From Clostridiaceae bacterium (GTDB lineage Bacteria; Bacillota; Clostridia; Acetivibrionales; DUMC01), in NCBI GenBank assembly GCA_012840075.1, contig DUMC01000118.1, forward strand, positions 1-45,718: a DNA stretch of 45,718 bases, in the 5' to 3' direction. Below the pieces are notes generated by a model, which was given only the letters and a program-made list of their open reading frames with translations, ran no database searches and was not told the DNA's origin. Below, one piece after another: positions 25,196-34,744 of this stretch. Position 1 is the first letter of the stretch, and the number at the start of each line of letters is the position of its first letter. Made by a program: the position numbers and the translations under genes.

Positions 25196-26395
25196 TCATT
25201 GTTTAAAATAATCAAACATTTTCCCAAAATCTATACTGGCAATATACTTATTTTCATATCTTTCTTTTAATGAATCAAGACCCTCTTTGAGATATTTTGA
25301 GGTAATTCCGTGTGCTATAGAGAGAGAAGCTTCTATGTATGCTGCAAGATGATCGCACCCTCTCATAATTTCCCCGTCTATGGGAGAATAGATGTCGTCA
25401 TTATAATATTCATTAATTTCTTCGGAGGTTACAAACTGTATCTTTCCTTCTCTTTTAATTCTGCTTATAAATTCATTTTCAACTAAATATCTAAATTCTT
25501 CTATCCATGTTGACGGAATCAGCGGAAATATTTTCTCTTCAATCTGGGCATTCTCTATTTCTTTTATAATTTCATCTATTCCCGGCACCGCTCTTTTAAT
25601 CGGGGATACTATGTCTCTTGTTAGAACCTCCGGGAGATCATGCAATAATCCTGAAAAGAAATTATTCACAACTCTTCTGTCACAACCACCTAACTCCTCG
25701 GTGCAAAAATAAGTCAGTATTGCAACTACCAGCATATGACCTAACACAGAAGTTTCAGGGACTCTAGGAGATTGTGCCCATCTTTGCTGGAATCTAAGCT
25801 GCCCTACAAGGCTAAGAAAATTACGCGTTTTTTTTCCAAGAATTATTTTCTGTACACCTGCAAGATCATAGTGATCTTCTATCTGGTTTTCAATCTCTTC
25901 TTTAGTAATTTCTATTCCATAGCGGTTTTTATTCATATTATATATAATCTCAAATTCCCAATTGGTTGCCAAATAATGGGATGCTTTCAAAATTCTTTTT
26001 TCAAAATAGCTGTATTCCGGATCTTTTAGATATCTTTGAAATCGGTCAAAAAAACCGCCTTTTATTTGGTCAAGACCTTCTTTTTTTAGTTGTTCCAAAA
26101 CCCAATCATTTAATAAATCGCCCTTCTGGGCCATCAATTTATGAAATATCGGTGGTTTTATATCAGTTAAAACTATTCTGTGAAAAAATTCAAAAATTCC
26201 ACCTTCAATCAATTGTTTCCAGTTAATTTTAGCCTTTCTGTCGCTTTCTTCTGTTTTTGCAAGGACATATGCATACATCATCTTATGAGATTGTTTGTCA
26301 AGCTCCGTAAAACCTTTATTAGGTCGTATATGATCATTCCATCTTTGAATGCTTGCTGCATCGTAAATCAATTCAAGAACAGGTTTGGTTAACAT
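25196..26395 (-). CDS. HD-domain hydrolase of unknown substrate
   Basis: A 399-residue soluble protein with a metal-dependent HD phosphohydrolase domain in its second half. Visible ligands are His in SVLGHMLVV (~217), the HD pair in GLLHDLPEVL (~252-253) and Asp in GCDHLAAY (~345). The spacing resembles the YfbR/HD_3 group, which removes phosphate from nucleotides, but the ~190-residue N-terminal part, rich in Lys, Tyr and Trp, is not recognised. The ATG at 26395 lacks a strong ribosome binding site. It is divergent from the RluA gene and appears to be a single-gene unit. Confidence 0.75.
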   Translation of the reverse strand: MLTKPVLELIYDAASIQRWNDHIRPNKGFTELDKQSHKMMYAYVLAKTEESDRKAKINWKQLIEGGIFEFFHRIVLTDIKPPIFHKLMAQKGDLLNDWVLEQLKKEGLDQIKGGFFDRFQRYLKDPEYSYFEKRILKASHYLATNWEFEIIYNMNKNRYGIEITKEEIENQIEDHYDLAGVQKIILGKKTRNFLSLVGQLRFQQRWAQSPRVPETSVLGHMLVVAILTYFCTEELGGCDRRVVNNFFSGLLHDLPEVLTRDIVSPIKRAVPGIDEIIKEIENAQIEEKIFPLIPSTWIEEFRYLVENEFISRIKREGKIQFVTSEEINEYYNDDIYSPIDGEIMRGCDHLAAYIEASLSIAHGITSKYLKEGLDSLKERYENKYIASIDFGKMFDYFKQ

Positions 26396-26629
26396 TCAAT
26401 CACCGCCGGTTTATTGGAAATATCCCTTTTTGAATGTATATTTTACCATAAGAGGGCAAATAATACAAGGTTGTAGGGGATGTACCTTATTTATTATTTA
26501 AATGCACCCACACACCTTATTTCTACTTGCAATCAAAATATAGCTATAATATCATATCATATAGTCTATTTATCATATTTTAGTTTATCCGTAAAATTTA
26601 AATATATGTTTGAAAGTTTGGGTGGTATT

Positions 26630-27691
26630 TTGGAACTGAAATATGTAGCTAATGAGAAGGATAATGAAAGAACTGTTAAATCAATATTGAAAAATGAATT
26701 AGGTATTTCTTTGAGCATGCTAAAACGCTTGAAACATGAATCCGGACCGGACTCAGGAATATATGTTAATTCTCAACCGGTTTATGTCAACTATAAAGTT
26801 AAACCGGGCGACGTTGTTCTTGTGCGTATGAATTTTGACGATAATTGTGATGATATAGTCCCTGAAAATATAAAAATAGATATTCTTTATGAAGATGAAT
26901 ATTTAATAGTTATTAACAAAGCCGCTAATATGGTAGTTCATCCGGTAGCAATGCATCAATCGGGAACTTTGGCAAATGCCATCACGTATCATTTAGCTCA
27001 AAAAGGAATTAATATCAAGGTCAGACCTGTAACCAGGCTTGACAAAGATACATCAGGTGTTATAGTTTTTGCTAAAAACCCATATATACAAAACGCTCTG
27101 TCGGTTCAAATGTCTAACAAGAGTTTTTTGAAAGAATATATAGGAATTGTCTGGGGTACTATTAATGAAGACAGAGGTACAATTAACCTTCCTATTGAAC
27201 GTAAGCCGAACAGTATAATGCTCAGGCATATATCTGAAACAGGTAAACCTTCTATAACTAACTATGAAGTTATTAAGCGCTATGAGTATGCAACTTTACT
27301 GAAATTTTCTTTGGAAACGGGAAGAACCCATCAAATCAGGGTTCATTGCCAAGCAATAAATCATCCTATCATGGGAGATACCTTGTATTGGAAATGGGTT
27401 TATGCCATAGATTTGTTCATTCAAAAATATAGCCTTTGTTTTCCGGATGAAATAGAAAGGTACAAGATAACAGAAAAACAATGCTATGAAAATCAATCCT
27501 TGGAAAACCAATGTTCAGATGAATATTTATTTAATATATATAAACATGTAAATTCCATGCTTATACAGCGGCAGGCACTTCATTCATATAAAGTCAGGTT
27601 TTTGCATCCCATAAAAAAGAGTGAGCTTGAAATAATTGCACCTTTACATGACGATATGAAAAAAGCTTTGGAAATATTGGAAAATAAATAG
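26630..27691 (+). CDS. RluA-family RNA pseudouridine synthase with C-terminal insert
   Basis: A ~353-residue enzyme that isomerises uridine to pseudouridine in rRNA or tRNA. The start proposed is TTG at 26630, four bases after GGGTGGT; the open frame extends upstream to ATGs at 26606 and 26480, but neither has a ribosome binding site and the extra N-terminus looks unlike the family. An S4-like RNA-binding region covers ~12-65. The catalytic motif is RPVTRLDKDTSG with Asp138, followed by KEYIGIVWG and the GRTHQIRVHC block (~230-239). After GDTLY, where relatives pass straight to the final RQALHA motif, this protein has an extra ~45 residues (WKWVYAIDLF...ENQCSDEYL). Confidence 0.88.
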   Translation: MELKYVANEKDNERTVKSILKNELGISLSMLKRLKHESGPDSGIYVNSQPVYVNYKVKPGDVVLVRMNFDDNCDDIVPENIKIDILYEDEYLIVINKAANMVVHPVAMHQSGTLANAITYHLAQKGINIKVRPVTRLDKDTSGVIVFAKNPYIQNALSVQMSNKSFLKEYIGIVWGTINEDRGTINLPIERKPNSIMLRHISETGKPSITNYEVIKRYEYATLLKFSLETGRTHQIRVHCQAINHPIMGDTLYWKWVYAIDLFIQKYSLCFPDEIERYKITEKQCYENQSLENQCSDEYLFNIYKHVNSMLIQRQALHSYKVRFLHPIKKSELEIIAPLHDDMKKALEILENK

Positions 27692-27766
27692 ATTTCATTT
27701 TAAAATCGTGTTATTATAAACCTAAACAATAGTGGTATTTCTTAGTCTGTTATCGGAGGTTATAAT

Positions 27767-28411
27767 ATGGTAACTACAAAAGAAAAATTATCAATTACCG
27801 AATTAAGTAAACTTTTAAATGTGACAGACCACACACTCAGATACTATGAAAAAGAGTTTAATTTGCAAATTCCTCGTGATTCCAGAGGAAGAAGATATTA
27901 TACCGAAGATTTATACAACATCTTTTTAAGAATAAAACAGTTAAGAGATGAAGGCTTGGAAATTAAATCTATCAAGGAGATACTGCAAAATACCGTAAGC
28001 GATGAAAGTGTATTTTTTACCGGACATTCAACGTTGGACGACTCCTTAACTTCACCAAATTCTTCAAATTACGGGCATGATTTCGAATACATATTATCAT
28101 CCATTGAATGTATTAAAAACAACATTGATGAGATGAAAATATTAATGAATGAACTGGTAAACAGTCTACCTGAAAATATTTCATCTGAAATAAATGCATC
28201 TACCAAGGAAATAATAAATGAACTGAATATCCAAAGTTGTAAGTTGAATGATTCAATAAGGATAAGCAATAAACTTATTGAAGCAAAATTAGAAGATCAT
28301 TTAAAAAGGCATTTTGATAAAATAGACGAATCGTTATCCGAGTGGAGAAAGAGAAACAAAAGTGGAGCTTTTAAGCACTTATTTAGGAAATTGGGTATCG
28401 TATCTTACTAA
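27767..28411 (+). CDS. MerR-family transcriptional regulator
   Basis: A 214-residue DNA-binding protein. Residues ~9-75 form the MerR winged helix: LSITELSKLLNVTDHTLRYYEKEFN, then RDSRGRRYYTEDL, split here for clarity. No effector domain or Cys cluster follows. Instead there is a variable linker and a helical, probably coiled-coil region (~90-190, IKNNIDEMKILMNELV...), and a basic tail. That plan resembles RacA-like or chromosome-associated MerR proteins more than metal sensors, but no firm role can be given. The ATG at 27767 follows GGAGGT. It lies 75 bp after the RluA gene and ends before a strong terminator shared with spo0A. Confidence 0.82.
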   Translation: MVTTKEKLSITELSKLLNVTDHTLRYYEKEFNLQIPRDSRGRRYYTEDLYNIFLRIKQLRDEGLEIKSIKEILQNTVSDESVFFTGHSTLDDSLTSPNSSNYGHDFEYILSSIECIKNNIDEMKILMNELVNSLPENISSEINASTKEIINELNIQSCKLNDSIRISNKLIEAKLEDHLKRHFDKIDESLSEWRKRNKSGAFKHLFRKLGIVSY

Positions 28412-28528
28412 ATCCCTTACCTAAATATCTTCTAAATATCTTAATGATATTGCATTAAGTATCTTTCTAATTAAATATCTCACCGATTATTTAACTAAAC
28501 ATTTCATAAATTGTTCAACTAATAAAAC

Positions 28529-28568
28529 TAAAGTGCGTATTCCCTTTCTTGAAGGAATACGCACTTTA
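28529..28568. terminator. bidirectional terminator between the merR-type gene and spo0A
   Basis: A perfect 15-bp stem, TAAAGTGCGTATTCC (28529-28543) with GGAATACGCACTTTA (28554-28568), and a 10-nt loop. Flanking A/T-rich sequence on both sides suits Rho-independent termination of both convergent transcripts. Confidence 0.8.
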
Positions 28569-28612
28569 TATGTATTATAATCATATGTCAAATATTTTTT
28601 ATATATGTTGAA

Positions 28613-29422
28613 TTAACTTACTTTCATTGATAGTCTTAATTTATCAGCTACCATAGCAATGAATTCAGAATTTGTCGGTTTACCTTTTCCCATACTAATT
28701 GTATATCCAAATATGGAATTTATAGCCTCTATTCTTCCTCTGCCCCACGCTACTTCAATTGCATGTCGAATTGCTCTCTCTACTCTGCTTGAAGTTGTAT
28801 TATATCTTTTGGCAATAGTAGGATAAAGCTGTTTTGTTATTGAATTAATAATTTCCAGATCCTCTGTTGCCATTATTATGGCATCCCTCAAATACTGATA
28901 TCCTTTTATATGAGCAGGTACCCCTATTTCATGCATTATATTAGTTACTTCCACTTCAATATCTCTTTTTTCCGATACTATATTATAATTATTATTTACA
29001 TAAGTTTGATAATCACCTTTCGTCACAACCTCATTGGAAACATGGCCTTTTAATTGACGTATTCTTGAAGCCAGTACCTTCATATCAAAAGGTTTTATAA
29101 CATAATATTCAGCTCCGAGGGATAAAGCTTTCTGTGTAATTCTGTCCTGACCCACAGCGGAAAGGATTATAAATATGGGTCTGTTTTTGTTTAATGTCGA
29201 ATTTACTTTTTCCAATACACCCAATCCGTCAAGATGTGGCATGATAATGTCCAGAATTACTACATCGGGTTTTTTCTCCATTATCATATCATATCCTTCT
29301 AAACCATCCAATGCTGTGCCGACAACTTCAATATCACTTTGACTGTTCAAAAATTCGCTCAGAATTTCACAAAATTCTTTGTTGTCATCAATAATTAATA
29401 TTTTGATTTTTTTATCACTCAA
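28613..29422 (-). CDS. spo0A: sporulation transcription factor Spo0A
   Basis: A 269-residue master regulator of sporulation. The receiver domain (1-125) shows acidic residues D12/D13, phosphoacceptor D58 in [13 protein letters not shown], the Ser in [10 protein letters not shown] and Lys in YYVIKPFD. The C-terminal Spo0A domain (~150-269) carries the DNA-recognition stretch [17 protein letters not shown], near-invariant in spore formers, and [24 protein letters not shown]. The start is TTG at 29422, seven bases after AAGGGGG. It ends the long minus-strand array after spoIVB, as in most Bacilli and Clostridia. A promoter at 29709-29737 gives a ~280-nt leader, so it can be expressed apart from the upstream operon. 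Confidence 0.98.
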   Translation of the reverse strand: MSDKKIKILIIDDNKEFCEILSEFLNSQSDIEVVGTALDGLEGYDMIMEKKPDVVILDIIMPHLDGLGVLEKVNSTLNKNRPIFIILSAVGQDRITQKALSLGAEYYVIKPFDMKVLASRIRQLKGHVSNEVVTKGDYQTYVNNNYNIVSEKRDIEVEVTNIMHEIGVPAHIKGYQYLRDAIIMATEDLEIINSITKQLYPTIAKRYNTTSSRVERAIRHAIEVAWGRGRIEAINSIFGYTISMGKGKPTNSEFIAMVADKLRLSMKVS

Positions 29423-29827
29423 AAGTATACCCCCTTAGAAAAGTCTAAATTCTAAAATACAAAAAATTAAGAAATTCAACATAAAAGTGAGCAATAGGCT
29501 TCATGAGAATTTAGATTATTATTTAAATTATTTATGTTGTCATTATTATATGTTTAATTCAATAAAATTACAATAGTTGTAGGTATTTTACATTTAAATT
29601 TTACAAAAGTGCATAAAAAGCATTATAATAACGTTTGCAGTAAAATATGCAAGAATATTGATGTTTCAGTACTTTGAGCATTTTTCTGTTTCCCATCTTA
29701 GTTTAGAAATATTATTACATTTTGGTCAATAAGACAACTAATTTGGGAAATACAATTTCCCACAAAAGTGTGGGGAATTTCCCCTTATTCAGGAGAAATT
29801 TTTGCTAAAGAGTCTTAAAAAGACACC
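29423..29827 (-). other. spoIVB-spo0A intergenic region with overlapping alternative hairpins
   Basis: This 405-bp gap holds no gene. Just after spoIVB three mutually exclusive hairpins overlap. GGGAAAT pairs with ATTTCCC (29745-29761). TTCCCACA pairs with TGTGGGGAA (about 29757-29775). GGGGAA pairs with TTCCCC (29772-29784). They may terminate spoIVB or control read-through into spo0A. The spo0A promoter follows; the remainder is AT-rich. No clear 0A box or sigma-H site was seen. Confidence 0.5.
29709..29737 (-). promoter_or_regulatory. sigma-A-like promoter upstream of spo0A
   Basis: On the minus strand TTGTCT (29732-29737) and TAATAT (29709-29714) are 17 bp apart, predicting a start near 29702 and an untranslated leader of ~280 nt. 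It is a reasonable but not exceptional match. Confidence 0.45.
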
Positions 29828-31123
29828 CTATTCATACATCTTCTTAATCATATTTTCAATAAAAATACCATAACCTCTAGTTGGGTCGTTTATTAGGACG
29901 TGAGTTACCGCTCCTACTATTTTGCCGTTTTGTATTATAGGGCTTCCTGACATCCCTTGGACTATGCCTCCTGTTTCGTTTAAAAGCTTTTCATCCGTGA
30001 TTTTTATTACCATACCTTTTGAACCGTTTTCAGGTTTTAAAGATACCTTTTGTATTTCAATGGAATATTCCACTACTTCATCATCTTTGATATTAGCCAG
30101 TATGCTGGCCGGACCTTCTTTAACTTCTGTTTTAACTGCTATAGGGTAATATCTTCCCGGGAGTTCATTTAACACATGGGGATGTAGAGTACCGTATATC
30201 CCAAGGCTGCTGTTCACATGTACAACTCCGAGATTATCCTTGAATTCATTGAAAATGCCTTTGATTTCTCCCGGAATACCGTCTTCCCCCTTTTTGATTT
30301 CCAATATACTTGATTCAATAATTTCCCCGCCTTTTATAGGCAAAAGGATACCCGTGTCTATATCTGTAATACCATGGCCAAGTGCTCCGAAATTTAATGT
30401 CTGAGGGTCATAAAATGTAAGAGTTCCAATTCCTGCAGTATTATCCCTAACCCATAAACCAATATGATATTTATTGTCATCAATGGATTTAACAGGATAC
30501 ACATGTACATCTTTATATACATCACCGCTTCTGTATCTTAAGTGCATGCCGTTTTTTCCGCTCTCGTGAATAGCTTCAATTAATTCACTTATGCTGTTAA
30601 TATCTTTGTTATTGGCTTGTACTATAAAATCTCCGGGTTGTATTCCCGTATCCTTTACAGGAATTACACTTTTTCCGTCGACGGTTTCAACTTCACCGAT
30701 ACCTACAACCAAGATACCGTCAAGTTTTAGTTTCACCCCTATTGTATTACCACAAACAACGATTTTTTCTTTCGGTATTACATCAACTCTTACCGTCTTA
30801 ATGGGGAATATCCCAAAAAGTTTTACTTTTAGACTTGCATTTCCCTTGTTAAGGGTTTTCATTAATATTGGATTGTAAAAAGGTGACTGGCTTACAGGTT
30901 TAAAATGCCCTTTTTCAAGGTGCAGTATTTCGCTTTGCTGTTTATCGTGAATTACCTTTAGCGGTAAAAGGCTTTTTAATTCATATAAGTATTCTTCATT
31001 TTCAAGTAAAATCAAATTATCAGGTATAATCCATGTTGTATATGCACAAGTAAATAAAGATGTTACGATTGCCAATATAAGTAATATTTTTATTTTTCTG
31101 AATAAATTCAATCTAAGCCTCAT
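29828..31123 (-). CDS. spoIVB: SpoIVB peptidase
   Basis: A 431-residue forespore serine peptidase that cleaves SpoIVFA and so triggers pro-sigma-K processing in the mother cell. One N-terminal membrane segment (~12-32) anchors or exports it. A PDZ domain covers ~115-215 (DTGIQPGDFIVQANNKDI). The S55 peptidase domain follows, with likely catalytic His250 in ALGHGITDIDTG and Ser392 in GMSGSPIIQNGKIVGAV. The start is ATG at 31123 behind GGAGGA. It lies between recN and spo0A, the conserved order in spore formers. Length and motifs are intact. Confidence 0.96.
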   Translation of the reverse strand: MRLRLNLFRKIKILLILAIVTSLFTCAYTTWIIPDNLILLENEEYLYELKSLLPLKVIHDKQQSEILHLEKGHFKPVSQSPFYNPILMKTLNKGNASLKVKLFGIFPIKTVRVDVIPKEKIVVCGNTIGVKLKLDGILVVGIGEVETVDGKSVIPVKDTGIQPGDFIVQANNKDINSISELIEAIHESGKNGMHLRYRSGDVYKDVHVYPVKSIDDNKYHIGLWVRDNTAGIGTLTFYDPQTLNFGALGHGITDIDTGILLPIKGGEIIESSILEIKKGEDGIPGEIKGIFNEFKDNLGVVHVNSSLGIYGTLHPHVLNELPGRYYPIAVKTEVKEGPASILANIKDDEVVEYSIEIQKVSLKPENGSKGMVIKITDEKLLNETGGIVQGMSGSPIIQNGKIVGAVTHVLINDPTRGYGIFIENMIKKMYE

Positions 31124-31271
31124 GTCATTCCTCCGAGCTAAAAAATCACAAATAATAAGTCACTCATTCATCCCCTCCTGCAATAACCATCACAGGATTT
31201 CAAGGGATGTTTTTAAAAATACTATTCATAACTTTGCCTCGAAGGAATTTTATTATTCAGGTAAAATAATT

Positions 31272-33023
31272 CTAATTTGATTTAAATTTCCTTGCATTGT
31301 TAAGCATTTCGATTGCGAGGTTCCTTGTGTGCTGTGTTATTACATCACCTCCAAGAATTCTGGAAATTTCATCTACAATTTTTTCACCGTAAAGCTTAGT
31401 AACTTTGCTAGTCGTGATGTTATTCCGCGTTACTTTTTCTATTAAGTAATGATTATCAGCCATGCAAGCTATTTGAGCCTGGTGAGTTACACATATTACC
31501 TGGTGATTCCTGGAGATAAAAGATAGCTTTTCCCCAACTCTTTGAGAAGCTTTCCCACTTATACCAATATCTATTTCGTCAAATATTAATGTTGGAATTT
31601 TATCTACTTCAGCAAGAATTGATTTGATTGCTAACATTATCCTTGCCATTTCTCCTCCGGATGCGATTTTTGAAAGGGGTTTTAAAGGTTCTCCCGGATT
31701 TGTGGATATAAGGAATTGAACTTTATCCAGACCGTTTTCATTAAACTTGATTTCTTTGGTATTCAACCTGCTTTCTTTACTATCGGTTTCATTGTCATCA
31801 TTTCTGCTAATCATTTCAATATTTACTTTAAATTTTGTGTTTTTCATTTCCAGCTCTTCCAACTCATTGCATATCCTGCTTTCAAGAAGGGCTGCTGCTT
31901 TTGATCTTTTTTCATTTAACTTGACACCTATGTCATAGAGTGCTTTTTCATTATCAATGAGCTGTTTTTGAAGCTCAGTTATATATTCTTCGCTTTTTAG
32001 AAGCATATCGAGTTCAATTTCACTGTTTTTGCAATATTCAATTATATCCTGTATAGTATTTCCATACTTCTTTTTTAACTTGTAAATCAAATCAAGCCTT
32101 TCTTCTACTTGTTCCAGAGCAACCGGATCATATTCGATGTTTTCCTTTGCATATCTGATATTTTCTCTAATATCTTCCATTTGATATTTGATCTCTTCTA
32201 AATTTTGCTTTATTTGTTCATATAACGGATCAAAAACTGAAATTGCTCCTAACCTGTAAATTGCTTCATCAATCCTGTCATAAACCGAATTAACTATATC
32301 ATCGCCTATGTAAAGAATATTATAGACATCTTCAATAGTGTCAGCTATTTTTTCGGAATTACTAAGTATAACTCTTTGTCGGTGTAGTTCTTCATCTTCT
32401 CCTGTTTTTAGCTTTGCGCTTTTAATTTCATTGATCTGATATTTAAGTAAATCTATTTTTCTTTCCCTGTATTTTTCATCTCCTATAAGCTCCTGCAATC
32501 TTTTTTTTATTTCTTTCCTTTTTATGTACAATTGAAAGAATTCATTTCTTAATCTCTGAATCTCTTCTCCGCCAAAAGCATCAAGCAATTCAATATGATT
32601 TTCTTCTTTTAGAAGGGATTGATTATCATATTGACCGTGAACATCAATAAGTCTCTCCCCTATTTCTTTTAGCATGGAAACCGTTACAATCCGGCCGTTA
32701 ACTCTACATACGTTTCTACCGCTTAAAGAGTATTCCCTTGATATTAAGAGAGTACCGTCACTTTCAGGCTCAATACCGTATTTTTCATAAATATCTTGGA
32801 ATTTCTGATTATTAACGCAAAAAACAGCTTGAAGAAAAGCCTTTTCTTGACCGGTTCTTATAAATTCTTTGGAAAATCGTTCACCCAATAACATATTTAT
32901 TGAATCGATTATAATCGATTTTCCTGCACCTGTTTCTCCGGTTAATATATTTAACCCTTCCCCCAATTCAATATCCAACTCATCAATTAACGCAAAGTTA
33001 CGTATCTCCAACCGTAACAGCAT
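31272..33023 (-). CDS. recN: DNA repair protein RecN
   Basis: A 583-residue SMC-like ATPase acting early in double-strand-break repair. The N-terminal half-site carries Walker A GETGAGKSIIIDSI (~29-42), a central antiparallel coiled coil spans ~155-375 (long Glu/Lys/Leu-rich helices such as LQELIGDEKYRERKIDLL), and the C-terminal head has the signature LSKIASGGEMAR and Walker B TLIFDEIDIGISG. The family length is normal. The ATG at 33023 begins a gene 120 bp after argR on the same strand, as in most Firmicutes. Confidence 0.97.
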   Translation of the reverse strand: MLLRLEIRNFALIDELDIELGEGLNILTGETGAGKSIIIDSINMLLGERFSKEFIRTGQEKAFLQAVFCVNNQKFQDIYEKYGIEPESDGTLLISREYSLSGRNVCRVNGRIVTVSMLKEIGERLIDVHGQYDNQSLLKEENHIELLDAFGGEEIQRLRNEFFQLYIKRKEIKKRLQELIGDEKYRERKIDLLKYQINEIKSAKLKTGEDEELHRQRVILSNSEKIADTIEDVYNILYIGDDIVNSVYDRIDEAIYRLGAISVFDPLYEQIKQNLEEIKYQMEDIRENIRYAKENIEYDPVALEQVEERLDLIYKLKKKYGNTIQDIIEYCKNSEIELDMLLKSEEYITELQKQLIDNEKALYDIGVKLNEKRSKAAALLESRICNELEELEMKNTKFKVNIEMISRNDDNETDSKESRLNTKEIKFNENGLDKVQFLISTNPGEPLKPLSKIASGGEMARIMLAIKSILAEVDKIPTLIFDEIDIGISGKASQRVGEKLSFISRNHQVICVTHQAQIACMADNHYLIEKVTRNNITTSKVTKLYGEKIVDEISRILGGDVITQHTRNLAIEMLNNARKFKSN

Positions 33024-33143
33024 TCATTTAAACCTCCTGAAAACAAAAGACAGATAAACGCATACTTACAAAATACTATGCACGAATAAAAAAGTCTTCT
33101 CTTCTGAGTGTTTTTATGGAACTCTTCTTATATTCAAAAATTT

Positions 33144-33614
33144 TTATTTATTTTCCTTGTTATATTTAGCCATTTTATTGAATTCTTCTACTATGTTTTC
33201 TGCAATTTTCTCCGCACGGCAAACAATCATTACAGTGTCGTCTCCTGCGATTGAGCCGATGATATCAGGCCATTTAAGTGAATCAATAACGGACGCAACA
33301 GCTTGCGCCATACCGGGAAGTGTTTTGACTACAACTATATTATTAGCATAGTCGCTTGATACGTACGCTTCGCTGAAAACTCTTAAAAGTTTACTGGATA
33401 TGGTGTTTACATTCTGGGGTATAGCAGCATACCGGGATACGCCGGTTGCTTCATCAATGACCTTTGCCAATCTTAATTCTTTAATATCCCTTGAAATAGT
33501 GGCCTGAGTAATATCCATGCCTTCTTCTCTAAGCTTTTCAACAAGTTCCTCTTGAGTTTCAATAACATTTTGTTCAATTATCTCAAGTATTTTAGCATGC
33601 CTGTTATACTTCAT
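33144..33614 (-). CDS. argR: arginine repressor ArgR/AhrC
   Basis: A 156-residue hexameric regulator of arginine metabolism. The N-terminal winged helix reads RHAKILEIIEQNVIETQEEL and ITQATISRDIKELRLAKV. The C-terminal oligomerisation and arginine-binding domain ends with SIAGDDTVMIVCR (~118-130), where the Asp pair binds arginine. The start ATG at 33614 overlaps the nadK 3-prime end by 11 bp and uses GGAGAGAG inside nadK, showing coupling. Arginine biosynthetic genes are not in the window; the gene is placed here by conserved synteny with recN. Confidence 0.97.
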   Translation of the reverse strand: MKYNRHAKILEIIEQNVIETQEELVEKLREEGMDITQATISRDIKELRLAKVIDEATGVSRYAAIPQNVNTISSKLLRVFSEAYVSSDYANNIVVVKTLPGMAQAVASVIDSLKWPDIIGSIAGDDTVMIVCRAEKIAENIVEEFNKMAKYNKENK

Positions 33615-34497
33615 TTTTTCTTAAACTCTCTCCCCTAAAGTATATTTTGCTTCTTAGAATATTATAGAAATTTTTCGGATTGATTCTTATAAGCTTAATT
33701 GTATAGTTGGATTTTTGCACCTCGACTATGTCCCCACCCCGTATTTCATAACCTTTCTGTCCATCTACCGTCACCATGGCCTTGTGCCCGTAATCTTCAT
33801 CTATAACTGCTCTTACCTTTCTGTTACTTGCCGTAATGAAAGATCTTGAATACAATATATGAGGACAAATCGGACTTACAATAATCAGGTCAATATCAGG
33901 TTCAACTATAGGTCCACCTACCGCTAAAGAATACGCAGTTGAACCGGTAGGGCTGGAAACAATCAATCCGTCACCCGGGAACATGTCCACAAAAACATCA
34001 TTTATATATGTTTTGACACGTAATATACGTGATAAAGCTCCTCTTGAAATAACAATATCGTTGAGAGCCGTATCATTGCCTATAATTTTGTCGTTTCTTA
34101 TTATTGTAGCTTCCAACATCATTCTTTCTTCTACAATATATTTACCAACCATCAAACAATTTACAGCTTCCTCTATCTCATTTTTTTCAACTTCCGTAAG
34201 AAACCCAAGGTTGCCGAGATTTATTCCAAGAATAGGGATATTTTTCTTGTACACGGCTCTCGCTGCTTTCAGAAACGTCCCGTCCCCTCCAAGGCATACT
34301 AAAATATCAGCATCTTTTATTATTTCCCTTTCCTTTGACTTCTTACGAATAAAACAACTATCAATATTTAGCTTTTCTGCTATTTCCGACAGCATTACAA
34401 CGTTTGCTCCCGCTTTACATAAACATGAAGCCAGAATTCCGGTATACTTAAGTTCCGTATCTCTATCGGTATTAACTATTACACCTACATTCTTCAT
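33604..34497 (-). CDS. nadK: NAD kinase
   Basis: A 297-residue cytosolic enzyme that phosphorylates NAD to NADP. The family signature LVCLGGDGTFLKAAR (~85-99) supplies the GGDG catalytic motif, with the second conserved block NDIVISRGALSRI (~145-157) and VSSPTGSTAYSLAVGGPIV (~180-198) binding NAD. The ATG at 34497 follows an AGAGGC stretch. It lies between tlyA and argR, and a 247-bp AT-rich gap (34498-34744) without evident genes separates it from tlyA. Confidence 0.96.
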   Translation of the reverse strand: MKNVGVIVNTDRDTELKYTGILASCLCKAGANVVMLSEIAEKLNIDSCFIRKKSKEREIIKDADILVCLGGDGTFLKAARAVYKKNIPILGINLGNLGFLTEVEKNEIEEAVNCLMVGKYIVEERMMLEATIIRNDKIIGNDTALNDIVISRGALSRILRVKTYINDVFVDMFPGDGLIVSSPTGSTAYSLAVGGPIVEPDIDLIIVSPICPHILYSRSFITASNRKVRAVIDEDYGHKAMVTVDGQKGYEIRGGDIVEVQKSNYTIKLIRINPKNFYNILRSKIYFRGESLRKNEV

Positions 34498-34744
34498 TTG
34501 AGGCCTCTTTCTTTTACTATTTTTTCATTTATTTTAGTTTTCTGTATTTATTAGTGTTTATTTTTATAGTGTTTTTTATCGTTCAAATTTATTATAACGA
34601 TTATGCTATAAAAATATATTATTATATACGATTAATGTTACTTAAATTCTATATTATAAAGACGCTGTTGTAAAGATTTCCTTTTTTTAAACGTCAGTCT
34701 ACGGCAAATATTATTTTATAATTTTTAAATTTACCTTTTTTATA

